From NCBI GenBank assembly GCA_025201765.1, contig MU623440.1, forward strand, positions 62,001 through 126,000: a stretch of DNA of 64,000 bases, written 5' to 3'. The notes under the pieces are model-generated. The model saw only the letters and a list, made by a program, of their open reading frames with translations, was not told the origin of the DNA and did no database searches. The first letter of the stretch is position 1, and each line of letters begins with the position of its first letter. The position numbers were made by a program, and so were the translations under genes. The DNA comes from Daldinia sp. FL1419 (lineage: Eukaryota > Ascomycota > Sordariomycetes > Xylariales > Hypoxylaceae). Shown here piece after piece: positions 35,701 to 45,801 of the stretch.

Positions 35701-36216
35701 GTTGGTGTCTCTATTGGGTGATTTCTTCTTGAGAAGAGAACTTCTTCTTGGAGACGGTCCTTCCGGAATCGTCGGCAAGTCCTGCTTGAGCTCGGCTTTG
35801 GAAATAAGAGACTTCTTCTTTTTCTGTAACTTTACAGTGTTGGCTCTTTTCTGGGCTGGTTTGCGCTTGAGCGACGCGTTGCCTGTTGGTGAGGGCGACT
35901 AGTCTCCACCAAGAGGGGCAGTTGGCGCATGCGCTTCTTCTTGTTTCTTGAGTTCGTCTAGATGCTCCGGAGTTGATATCCTAACCCGTTTCTTTTCCTT
36001 TTGGGGGGCTAATGGGAGAGGGACGAGATCTGGGGACATTGTTGATAAGTCTGTTACCGTTGGGAGCACATACGGTCGTGAGTCTGGTAAAGGCTCTTCT
36101 ATCGACGTCAATAATCTGACTGCGGCTGGGTTTCCACCCGAACCGTGTGTTATATGTTCATGTTCGTCGTCGTAGTTTGGTAATGCGTATGACGGTCGAG
36201 GAGGAGTGCCGTCCAT
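32725..36216 (-). CDS. Chitin synthase, probably class III
   Basis: This plasma-membrane enzyme extends chitin from UDP-GlcNAc. The last exon is 33896-32725. The main exon ends at 33957 and the intron has a GTAAGT donor. The main exon holds the 1N region and the catalytic core: ETELFICVTMYNENEFDFTR, LDVGTKPG, GACGEIKAMKG and MYLAEDRILCWEL. QRRRW follows the splice. Wording such as GNRPQGAKKLYLASM and an 897-residue product from the Met at 35478 suggest class III. The frame extends upstream to an ATG at 36216 as basic, disordered sequence, but an in-frame TAG lies at 35901-35899. The span assumes this codon is removed, by the 27-base GT...AG at 35909-35883 or by a longer intron. If not, translation starts at 35478. 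About seven membrane helices lie in the C-terminal third. Confidence 0.88.
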
Positions 36217-37127
36217 AGCGAAATATTATCGGCCAGAATGCCGAGTGGATTGCTTGTGAGACAACTCTTTTGGTATGATTGTTAATTGGAATGCCCGGCT
36301 GTAATACGTAATGTATCCTCCTTCAAAATATTTAATTTGATGCTTTAAACAAATGTCGAATTCCGTTAGATTGTCGTAGCGATGGTATCGTGTCGGTGTG
36401 GGGGGTATCACTAATTGAAAAGGTATAAAACGTCAACAAAAGCGTAGAAAATCCTCAGATCTTGAAATCAATCTTTACGGTCGCGAATTGAGATTCAAGG
36501 TGTCACAAGGTGTAAGTTAAAGTTGATCCACGGTGGGGAGCTATGTAGCTCGAAACCTCGAAGGGGCAGCCTTAACAAAAGAACCTATTGTTTTTTGGGG
36601 GATGCTCCAGCGTTTGTGCGTTGCCCAGCAACGAATCAGCCTGCGCCCCAATCGCCCCAATTCCCCACGTCAACCCGCGCGCAGCCAGGGCAGCCAGGGC
36701 AGCCCACCATCAGAATCCATCGAATAGTAACGTACCCAGTACCATAAGTACCATCAAGTTAAATCTTCGAATAGCGCAGCGCTTAAAAACCTTGGTCGTA
36801 CCTTGACGTACCTCGTACCTTGCAGGTCCTATTGCAGGTAATTCTAACCGACCTTTCCAGATTCATCTTAAATCCGGATTTCGGCGAATTTATTCCTCGC
36901 ACGAAATGTCCACATCAATGTCCACATCAATGTCCCACCATTGTACGGGGCACTACAACCCAAACAACCAAGTAAACAACCAACCCAAAACTTACAAAAA
37001 GATTCAACCATCCCAGGTTAAATCGTGACGAGTTGCCTATGTAATACGGTCGTGAGTAAATAAGAAAAAAGACGATAGCGTTCGGGTCAACTAGATATTC
37101 TGTAGTAGAGCTGTAAACCAGTCCCTC
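36217..37127. other. Intergenic region
   Basis: Chitin synthase 5' flank and 3' flank of the ABC ATPase gene. Plus-strand open frames at 36523-36806 overlap in three frames, are Pro/Gln-rich and are judged chance. Confidence 0.45.
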
Positions 37128-39179
37128 TTACATGCCCCATATCTGCCTCCAGCTATTCTCATCCCGCCCAAGTGGTGCCTCGGATACACCAAATCTGGCA
37201 GGTTGTCCTGAATTGGCTTCAGGCAGACATATCCACTCTCGGATGCAGTCTGGGATCTCCTCTCTGATATGGCTAATACATATTAGAGCTTGGTTATCAT
37301 TTAGACCCTCGAATTTGACGGTGCCTGACTTGGATGCCTCGCTCTGGACTACAATCTCAGAGCCATCTTCGCGTTTTAGATAAGTCTTTTCCTCTCCGTG
37401 CTCAAGGAAAAGTAGACAGCGATTCCGGACGCCGTCGTCCATACCACTACATGCCTCATCCAAGACGACAATGTCTGGGTTCTTAATAATGGCCCGTAGA
37501 AAGAGGGCGACTCGCTGCGCTGAAAAGGACAATTCTCCGAACATGTAGTGATCCGCCCACTGCAAATTGGTGCTTTTCTGCGTATCAGATCCGGGCTCCG
37601 GTTGTCTTACGAAAGCTGGATTCAATTCCGCCTCAAACCATCGCAAGCAGGCGTCAACCTTTTCCGTGGATAAGCCGTCGAGGTTAGCTTTTGAGCGAAA
37701 CGTGTCTGCCCACGCATTTTCGACTACTTGTCTAACAGTGAGGTTTCGGGGCATATGTTGGTGGATCTCGGGGCTCGAGTGTCCAATTCGCGACTGGATA
37801 TCCCAGAAAGTGAGAGGTAGTTTGCCAGAACCGGGCTCTGGTAACCTGCTGCTACCGAAGAGTCTTATAGGAAGTGAATAAGTTTGAGGGTGGTCAGAAC
37901 AGATGAGGGAAACAATTGTTGTTTTGCCTGAACCGTTGGGTCCAAATACACCCCACCGCTCTCCTCTTCGGACAGTCCATATAAGCCCTTCCCTTTCCTC
38001 ACCGTCTATTTGCTGCTTCCAGTTTCCAAGTGCCACCTTACCGCGATACTGCACCTTACACCCATCCATCTCCACCAGAGGCTCTCCAATATTTCTCGAT
38101 ACACTTGAGTCTTTAATAATCGGCGACTCTTCACCTTTCAAGGCATCTTCCCCCATCAGTGGTCCCCCTTGTATTCCTTTAGCAGTTAGCGTTCTACCTG
38201 TCTGCATAACACTATGCACCGGTAGATTTCCGTCCTCTTTCAAAGATCCGTTCCATATCTTTTGGACATAGCGCTTCAATTCTTCCAACACATGCTCTTT
38301 CTCCCCCATCAGTCCTACCTGGCAGTCGCTTCGCAAGTAGACTAGGTGGGTAATCCAATCAGGGATCGGGTCTTGCGGTCTAGCACTTAATACCAACCTC
38401 GGGCTAGCTTTACTTGCCAACCTATGCAAAAGCGGACTTAACCCGGCCACTGTAGGCGGGTCCAGACCCATAAACGGCTCGTCGAGTAACAACACTTCGG
38501 GTGCGGTGAGAAGGGCCCTGGCAATGCGAGCTCTTCGTCCTTGGCCGTTACTAAGAAACGCAACTGGAAGATCAAGTAACTGAGAAAGCTTCAGATCCCT
38601 TACGACTTGATCTAGTAGGGCTGGGTCCAGTTCGTCTTCGGACGACGATTTCAACGGGTTAAGCTCAGTGTTTCCAAGGAGGAAGTCCCTCAGGGAGAAG
38701 TCGGTATTTTCGCGCTTGGACTCATAGCGAGCGGATAGATATGCTGAGGTGGTAACGCTAGAGTTAAAGCCATCGTTATTGAATCCTACATATCGAATAG
38801 CCTTGTGCGGCGTTCTCAACCGGTGAGGTACTGCGTCCGTAGATAAATAAGGGTAGCTCCTAGCAGTTGGAGGGAAGCAGAGGTGACTTCCTTTAAGGAG
38901 TTCCAGAAATGTTGTTTTACCACTGAGGGACGGACCAACTACATACCAATGCGTCGGTGGTTTCGTGGCAGACGGCAGTGTAAAATCCAAGTTCTTGAAC
39001 AGGGCCGGATTCGGATGTATGGAGCTCCCTGGATGATGGCGGTAAATAGTGCCATTGGTAATTTTTATTACCGGTGGACGACCTGAAGGGAAGTGCATTA
39101 TGTCGACTAGACCTTGATACGGCAGTTCAGGATTATCAAACTCGGAATTATTCTCATTCGAGAGAGTAAAGTCAGTCAA
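37128..39179 (-). CDS. Soluble twin-ABC ATPase, YDR061W/ModF-like
   Basis: Intronless, 683 residues, with two nucleotide-binding domains and no membrane segment. Domain 1: Walker A GPSLSGKTT (82-90), signature LSNGQGRRARIA (209-220), Walker B VLLLDEPFMGLD (229-240). Domain 2: Walker A GPNGSGKTT (413-421), a degenerate signature LSFSAQR (550-556) and Walker B VVLDEACSGMD (571-581). The layout matches yeast YDR061W and resembles bacterial ModF: ABC proteins without a permease, role poorly known, possibly mitochondrial or cytosolic. The weak second signature fits asymmetric ATP hydrolysis. It is divergent from UMP1, with 447 bp between starts. Confidence 0.82.
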   Translation of the reverse strand: MTDFTLSNENNSEFDNPELPYQGLVDIMHFPSGRPPVIKITNGTIYRHHPGSSIHPNPALFKNLDFTLPSATKPPTHWYVVGPSLSGKTTFLELLKGSHLCFPPTARSYPYLSTDAVPHRLRTPHKAIRYVGFNNDGFNSSVTTSAYLSARYESKRENTDFSLRDFLLGNTELNPLKSSSEDELDPALLDQVVRDLKLSQLLDLPVAFLSNGQGRRARIARALLTAPEVLLLDEPFMGLDPPTVAGLSPLLHRLASKASPRLVLSARPQDPIPDWITHLVYLRSDCQVGLMGEKEHVLEELKRYVQKIWNGSLKEDGNLPVHSVMQTGRTLTAKGIQGGPLMGEDALKGEESPIIKDSSVSRNIGEPLVEMDGCKVQYRGKVALGNWKQQIDGEEREGLIWTVRRGERWGVFGPNGSGKTTIVSLICSDHPQTYSLPIRLFGSSRLPEPGSGKLPLTFWDIQSRIGHSSPEIHQHMPRNLTVRQVVENAWADTFRSKANLDGLSTEKVDACLRWFEAELNPAFVRQPEPGSDTQKSTNLQWADHYMFGELSFSAQRVALFLRAIIKNPDIVVLDEACSGMDDGVRNRCLLFLEHGEEKTYLKREDGSEIVVQSEASKSGTVKFEGLNDNQALICISHIREEIPDCIREWICLPEANSGQPARFGVSEAPLGRDENSWRQIWGM

Positions 39180-39626
39180 CTTGGTGAACTCATACCTTAG
39201 GTAATGTATCGAAATGCTTAAATGGCTTGAATGCAGCTTTCGAATTTGAATACATCCAATATTTTGGCGTTAACGAGGCTTAGAGGACCCACACTTGCCG
39301 CTAACCTTAGTACGTACCTAGGTTAGTTAGTGACCTTACGTAACTTAAAGTTTGACGCAAGGACCTCCCGTAGTTCTCGCTGGCACTTGGCACTTGCACC
39401 TCCGGGCTTGGCAAGGCTCCAAACACGAAAGCTCCTGACAGCCTGCTTCCAAAGCTTCCTTTACATTCATTATCGGAATCCACTTATCAACGACGCAGCA
39501 ATATACACCTTTATCCGTCGAGCTGGCAGCTTTCCTTGAATTATCTAGGTTAGGCCAGGCATTTCAGAACCAAGAAATCGTAATAATCCCAAATTAAATC
39601 AGAATTAATATTTCCCAGCCGCCAAA
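39180..39626. promoter_or_regulatory. Divergent promoter region, ABC ATPase and UMP1
   Basis: 447 bp between two divergent start codons. A CCTAGGTTAGTTAG block lies at 39317-39330. No exact GGTGGCAAA proteasome element was found here. Confidence 0.45.
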
Positions 39627-40174
39627 ATGGTAAGTCTGTTACCGCTATATATTATATCAACTATTCAACTTCCTCTATACCAGCAAGCTAACCACACACC
39701 TCCCCGTTGTAGTCGCTGCGCATAGTCCCCCCTTCCAACCACAGCAGCACCTTCAAAGCAACCAACACCTCCGCGCCCTCGGCCCCCGGCGTCCACGATA
39801 CTTTGCGCTACGGCGTCGGCCCGAGCCCCCTCCCATCTACTTCGTCCTCGGAACCCCCCGCACCCGTCTCCCGCCACCCGCTCGAAGCCCGCCTAAAGGC
39901 CTGGGAGTCGACGCAGGAGGCCCTGCGCATGGAGAGCCTGCGCCGCACTTTTGGCATGGCCGAGCCTATCCGCCGTGGCATGGAGCTCAAGATCACCCGC
40001 GATGGCGAGTGGCGCCCGCTAGCTCTTAGCGGAGGTGCCAGCGCCAGAAGCGTTCATGAGGATATCCTGCGTGGACGAGAGGCTACGCTCGACTGGGAAG
40101 ATGTGTTTACTGGTGAAGAGCAGCAATCTTCAGTGACTGTGCACGAGGAGATGGAGCGGAAGTTGAAGATTTAG
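39627..40174 (+). CDS. UMP1: Proteasome maturation factor UMP1
   Basis: Exon 1 (39627-39629) contains only the ATG, followed directly by GTAAGT. Exon 2 is 39713-40174. The product is 154 residues starting MSLRIVPPSNHSSTFKATN. UMP1 (POMP) is a chaperone of 20S proteasome half-proteasomes and is the first substrate of the matured enzyme. Family motifs seen are APGVHDTLRYG, HPLEARLKAWESTQEALRME, LRRTFGMAEPIRRGMELKI and SVHEDILRGREATLDWEDVF. Without the first intron there would be no start codon in this frame near the conserved N terminus, which is why I place the ATG-only exon. Confidence 0.92.
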
Positions 40175-40926
40175 AAGGATAGTCCGACGTAGCATCTTAG
40201 CAATCGGCATACTAATGTCAGACGATGACTATCGAGGTAGACTTCGACCAGATTGGCTGGCACCTCTGATGTTATGGGTGCGAATCAAAGCGTAGTTTTA
40301 TTCTACGTATGGTACTGGCATTCATGGAATAGACACTGAAGGCAATCGTCCTTATAAACCAACCACAAGACAATGATGAACTCTATGCAATGGTATAACT
40401 ATGACTACAATAGATCCATATTAACGTATAAACAGTGGCATACTAGAACCACATTAATCGTTTATATGATCGATAAGACCGGTAAAGTGCAAGTACTATA
40501 AACACAACAAAACCGCGCCGGATATAGACCTGTTTCTCTAGTGCTGTACAAAAAAAGAAGCACATTAAAGACCTATTGAGGCCTTATCAACCCCATTTCC
40601 CCCGCTCTCAAGCCATCGAATGTTGTACTCCAGGCCAAATTCAGAGGGAATTCTAGTATCCCATGACATAGTAAAACGCATCGCGCAGATGGATTCACGC
40701 TTTAGGATTCACGCTTCAATCTCAACCGCTGAAATCAAACCTATCGCGCCGTCCGATGCCCAAAAAATCTGCATTCATGTCCACAACATATGCCCAATTG
40801 CCCGACTTCACCCATGTTGCTCTCCCCAGTAGTTCGGACAGTTCTAGAACAGGTTTAAAATGTCACCACGCTGCATCGAGAGGATGTCTCGCCCCCAGAA
40901 ACCAGCCATCACTTAGGAACGCTGGA
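40175..40926. other. Convergent intergenic region
   Basis: 3' flanks of UMP1 and the ubiquitin-fold gene. A 70-codon open frame at 40620-40832 is judged chance. Confidence 0.45.
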
Positions 40927-41741
40927 TCATAATATGACACAGCATCCACTACGACCGCTGTGGCTCCCTGATTCTTTAACTTTCTTAGCTGCTTCCTCCT
41001 CGTCTATCAAATCCTGCGGTTTGATAGTCATGTGAACAACATTTCTAGTCACACTGAAGTGGTAATCTGCAAAATTCAGTATATCATCGCCCAAACACGC
41101 CACAAACAACACGAAAAGGGATCGTTATACGTACGGCTAAGTTGATTCCTGTCTTCGAGCAATTTGCCAAAGTGAATAAGCCTGATAGCACTAGGTTCCC
41201 TCGGCGGCTGATCCCATTCTTTTCTCCAATCTCTCAATATTAGTTCTTTTAGGGTATACACCGTAATGCTAAATGGGTCCATCTTCCCATCTTCCGTCTT
41301 GCCTGTCACGGTGACATTTCGCTTTGCGAGGTATTTCTCGTCGATGCGGAAAGGGTGTCGAGCGCCGGAGGTCAAAAGAAGCATTATGTCGACTACCAAA
41401 TCGCTACTCGAAGATCCAGCGTTAGGGTCAACTGGATCTATTGTCAGGTCATGATCATCATCGCCTGTCGGGTTCTTGTCACTGGCTTTTAGCGATACCG
41501 AATCATCCTTCGGCGGATCTTTATCCGGCACGGGTACTGAAACCGCAGCGGACTCGGAATCGGGATTTTGAGACTCTGGAGCACCTGGGTTGGTAACTGT
41601 ATTGGTTTCTGGGTCGGCGGGCTTAGGTTCTGCTTTGGACAAGTCTTCCATCTCGACGTCACCCACAGGTAGATTAATCGCTACCCTCTCCTCCCTAGGC
41701 CCTTGATCTCCACCGGCGGAGGGAGGCGTTGCATCCGCCAT
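40927..41741 (-). CDS. Membrane-anchored ubiquitin-fold protein (UBL3/MUB-like)
   Basis: Exons 41741-41135 and 41066-40927, with a GTACGT donor, give 248 residues. The first 115 residues are acidic, Pro/Ser/Asp-rich and disordered. The C-terminal half is a ubiquitin-like domain of the Rad60-SLD_2/MUB type: VDIMLLLTSGARHPFRIDEK, then ITVYTLKELILRDW, IRLIHFGKLLEDRNQL and VVHMTIKPQDLIDEEEAA. It ends CCVIL, a CAAX box ending in Leu and so expected to be geranylgeranylated, with a second Cys for palmitoylation. This predicts a lipid-anchored plasma-membrane or vesicle protein that cannot be conjugated, since it lacks a C-terminal Gly-Gly. UBL3 and plant MUBs recruit E2 enzymes or sort cargo; the role in moulds is not settled. 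Confidence 0.85.
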
Positions 41742-44700
41742 AATTAATTGCGACCGGAATGAAAGGTAAATTAACGACGGATATGTCGATTTTTGTCGTG
41801 CAGATGCTGACGGCCGCGCGCAATTACGGAGTTAGAATAACCGGAGAACGAATAAACGTCAGCAGCATTCGAGGGGGTTGCGTTTCGTCGGTGAAAAAGG
41901 TGCGCCTCGTTTCAAAGGAAGGATTCTCGGGAATTGTCAATTGTCGAATCGAATGTGAGTATACAGTGCCGAGTATAATGTGTAAATTGAGACAAAAGAC
42001 ACTTAATTATTATTTGTCGCTCTCGCCTATTCCTGATCCTGTCATGGAAAATTGGGGAAAAAAGCACGTAGATGAAACGAATGCAATAATAAGTTTGGAG
42101 GTAGAGAGATCGCTAAATTGATAACTGCAAGGAGAAAGTGATTATAGGAGATTGCAAGTGTATGCGGGAGGGATTGCAGCAAGGTACTGCTAGTAAAGGA
42201 AAAAAAATGATGGTGATGATGTTATTGTACGGGGGGCCTTGACAGACCAAACTGGTAGGCCCTGAAACCTTGTGCAAAAGTGAAGAGAGAAGGAGAAGAA
42301 AATTTGGATGGATGAATATCAATTTAGATTTCGATTTCAAGGGATAACTAATAAGAAAAAAAATAATTCCAAGTACGAACAAAAATTCGAGTTTCGAGTG
42401 CCGGTCTCTTCACACAAGTAACATTAACGAGACAACATAACAATTGGAAAGTAACTAAAGTAAGCAGCTAGAAACTTAATTATTTGCCTTCGCCTCTGGG
42501 GAAACCGCGAATGGGATAACGGGTCGATCAAGCCTTCCAACAAACTTTATGGCACTGACTGGTCGACAGTTGAACTTAACTGACTTAACACTGCAGGTGG
42601 CTAACCGGGCTGCTTGCCAGCTGGGGTAGTACAGGTTGTAGTGGTTCTACGTGGTTTTGAATGCCCCTTATTTCAGGTTGTTATTAATATTCATTCTATT
42701 TCTTGGGCAAGCGTGACACTGGCTTTCTAGTGGCCGATGCGGAGCTGAACCCCCTAAACCCTAGTAAAAATAGACGGCTAGTAAAGAGATACGTATCCCC
42801 GTACGAATTTTTATTACATGGTCGTATCTTATTATTATTATGACTATGATTACGATTCTACGCGTTCGCGCGTACGCATATTAATAAAAGTCGCACAACG
42901 GCGTTTTAAATTTTAGATAAGGCACAGATGACATTGAAAATATCCACCATTTTCGGGTTCTTTCGAAGATATGCATGCGAAATTAACAAAGAACATTAAA
43001 ACTAAAATAACTAACAACAGCCAAGCCACCCCAGGTACAGATTATGTACATCATATAATAGTGACGGCAATAATATGGAGATAACCAACGTTCGGGTCCT
43101 ACTGCCGTACAGGGAAAGAGGAAAAGAGGGAAAAATCCGCAAGTAGTGTACAATACAAAATGTAACTCCCTTATGTCTTCTAGGCTAACCTAGGTCTTGA
43201 CATTTTCGTATCCCGCCTACATCTATTATCACCTGTACACTTGACGTGCTTTTCGAAAATCGAACTTGGATAATGGTTGGGTAGTATCCAATCCCGATAC
43301 AGTCGGGTCTAGAGACACGGATTGCGGCTCGCTAAACTCGAACGGCTGGTCAAGTGACAACTTCGTCAACGCTATCACCAACCAAGTGTTACATCGAGTA
43401 TTTGAATTTCACGTATGATCATCATCTACAAGCGGCCCAGCGCCACACAGCTGGAGAACGGATTGGATCTCCCTTCTCTGGGCACGGTAAGCTCCCCCGC
43501 CTTGGCACCCTGGCATCACGTAGCGTTTTTCTTCCCCACACTCCGCATTTGCCTCTATCGCCTTGCTCGTCAAAATCCGAGACACGAGTCGAATCCTAAC
43601 CACAAGAAGACAGTATGATCTTATATATATCCTTTTTAACCCACGTCTCAAGTTCTATATCACTCATATCGTGCATATCGGGTCCCGTCAGAGACTATAA
43701 GCCCCTATGTGCAGGCAAACAATGCAAGATATAATAATTTGGGACATAGGTTACACCCTACTCCTACATTCTTACTTTAGAATTCTCATCATGAACGACG
43801 TCACTTGAACTTAATCCTACTTCTATATATACTAATCTTTAGATATAGGTACGCATATAGATGCCGTGCGTCATGAGAAACTCTTAATTCTCTTTGCTTT
43901 TATTCAAGATACCCCAGTTGTCGTCTTATACGCCGCTTCTTCCTTTGTTATCCGCAAGGTCTTTCCCCTAACCCAGATGGATACTCAAATCTAGGTCAAC
44001 AATCTCCTGATTACTTGCATACCCTAAAAACATTTGAAATAAGACAGATCTCCCAATATGCCCCGTTAATGACGATATAATCACCTAGGATTCATCCAGA
44101 CCCCTCATCGTCACATGCCTCGATCCATATCGCTGCCAGTACTATAGTAGGCTCATTGCTAATGCCCACAAATATATGCATGGCCTAAGCTCTAACAAAA
44201 CTGCCTTTCTACATCATGCAGAATGAATTCAGTTAGTGTCGGTTTAGCTTTATTCAAAATGGGCTAAGATATCAAATTAGTCTTCCTTACGCGTACTAAA
44301 AGCGTAATCAAGCTATTGTTTGTTGTCCTTGCTGCAGCAAGGCTATTATCCCCGCATGCCGTCGGTTAGGTCTACCGAGACCGGCTCCGCATAGGTATGT
44401 TCACCCAAGACCTGATACCAAGATGTACCCGAAGTCCCGCCTGACCCGGCTATCCGAATGTTTCTCCGTAGACCTCGGCCCTGGGTTCCTAGCCTACGAT
44501 ATCAACACAAACTGGTGTAGAACAAAGAGCGCAACCCTTATAGCTTAGGTACTTGTGTATCTATGAATGTATGTAATATCTGGTGAGTAGAGTATATATG
44601 ATAAAAATTATAGATTGCGTTATAAAAATACAAATGTCTTAATATGTTATCTAGACGATAGCTGCTACCACTATTATGGCTAGGTCAAAAAATCATAGAC

Positions 44701-45801
44701 TGAGAAAAACACAGTTCATAAATCCTTATTTAGATGAAAGATTTTAACCATAGTATATTGCGAAATGTGTAATCTAATTGTATAGGTAATTAGGTGCCTA
44801 TAATTAGTTATTTCTAAGCCGTAAGTAACTTTTTTAATAAGTAATCCACGTTTAGTATAGTCATAACTGTTACCTAGCAGACTTAGGAAGTTATACCTAG
44901 TTTTGATATAAAAATACAGCAAAATAAATCATAACTCGAAAATTAATTACCCAGGTAGGTAAGAATAGCAAGGTGAATGTTGCCTTTTGGTCAACGGTTT
45001 CTCTCAAACTATAGCATAAAGCAGCTGAATGATATCCCTCTGGTGCCACTGTTGGAGCAAACAAGTCCATCGTGTATTGACTATGAAAAGTTCCTTGACT
45101 CTAGGCTACAACTTAACATGCATTCCAATACGCGCGTGATTTGATTGCTAAATCTGTTTGTTCAACAGGTGCTAGGTGCCCAAGGTAGGCCGTCGTGCCT
45201 GTCTTGGGGATCAGAAATTATTTGTACCTAGAAACCAGTCGAAGCTCATCGCTGTGTGCTGGAAGGCGCGCAAGTACATAGTAGGTACGTACTAGGTTTC
45301 TGTAGGTATAGTGCTCGTTAATTCCACGCACCCTACGCTGGAAGTGAGCGTAAATATGTACCTCATGGTGTAGTACATATACATTCCAAATTAAATAAAC
45401 TAGAAGGCGCCGAGTGCTCACGCAGGGCAACAGCGAGCCACGATAGTAGGTACCTTCTTGCTTTGCTGCCTTGCCATATATATCCAACGTCGTTGCCTTA
45501 GCATTTTATCCCACCAAACATGTACGGCGCTAGCACTTTCCCAAAGTCCTGGTGGTAAGGCAAGTAGAACTGCACTTTTATTAAAACAGAAGGCAAGAGA
45601 GTTGTGACATAAATCACTCGTCTTACCTTTTTGAAACATCAAAGTCTTCACATTTTATTTCAAGGCTTCGTTTCTACCTCTTTTCCATCCCGGACCAGTC
45701 CGCCATCAACTTGTTCACTCCCAGATGGTTCCTTTATCATTCTAGATACACTGGGCTTCATTCGTTTATCTAGGTATACTACCTCATAAAGAGTCATCGA
45801 A
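41742..45801. other. Gene-poor region, about 4 kb
   Basis: No firm gene. The region is mostly AT-rich with many short open frames in all frames. The 120-codon frame at 41759-42121 overlaps the UBL3-like promoter and shows no family resemblance. A GC-richer island lies at about 44300-44550 (see findings). CCAGGTAGGTA occurs at 44951-44961. Likely non-coding or long-decayed DNA. Confidence 0.45.

Noticed and set aside
36523..36806. Three overlapping plus-strand open frames rich in Pro/Gln
   Set aside because: All three frames are open over a C-rich tract, there is no splice or domain evidence, and the segment is the chitin synthase 5' flank.
41759..42121. 120-codon plus-strand open frame
   Set aside because: It starts 18 bases from the UBL3-like start on the other strand, shows no family resemblance and has intergenic-like composition.
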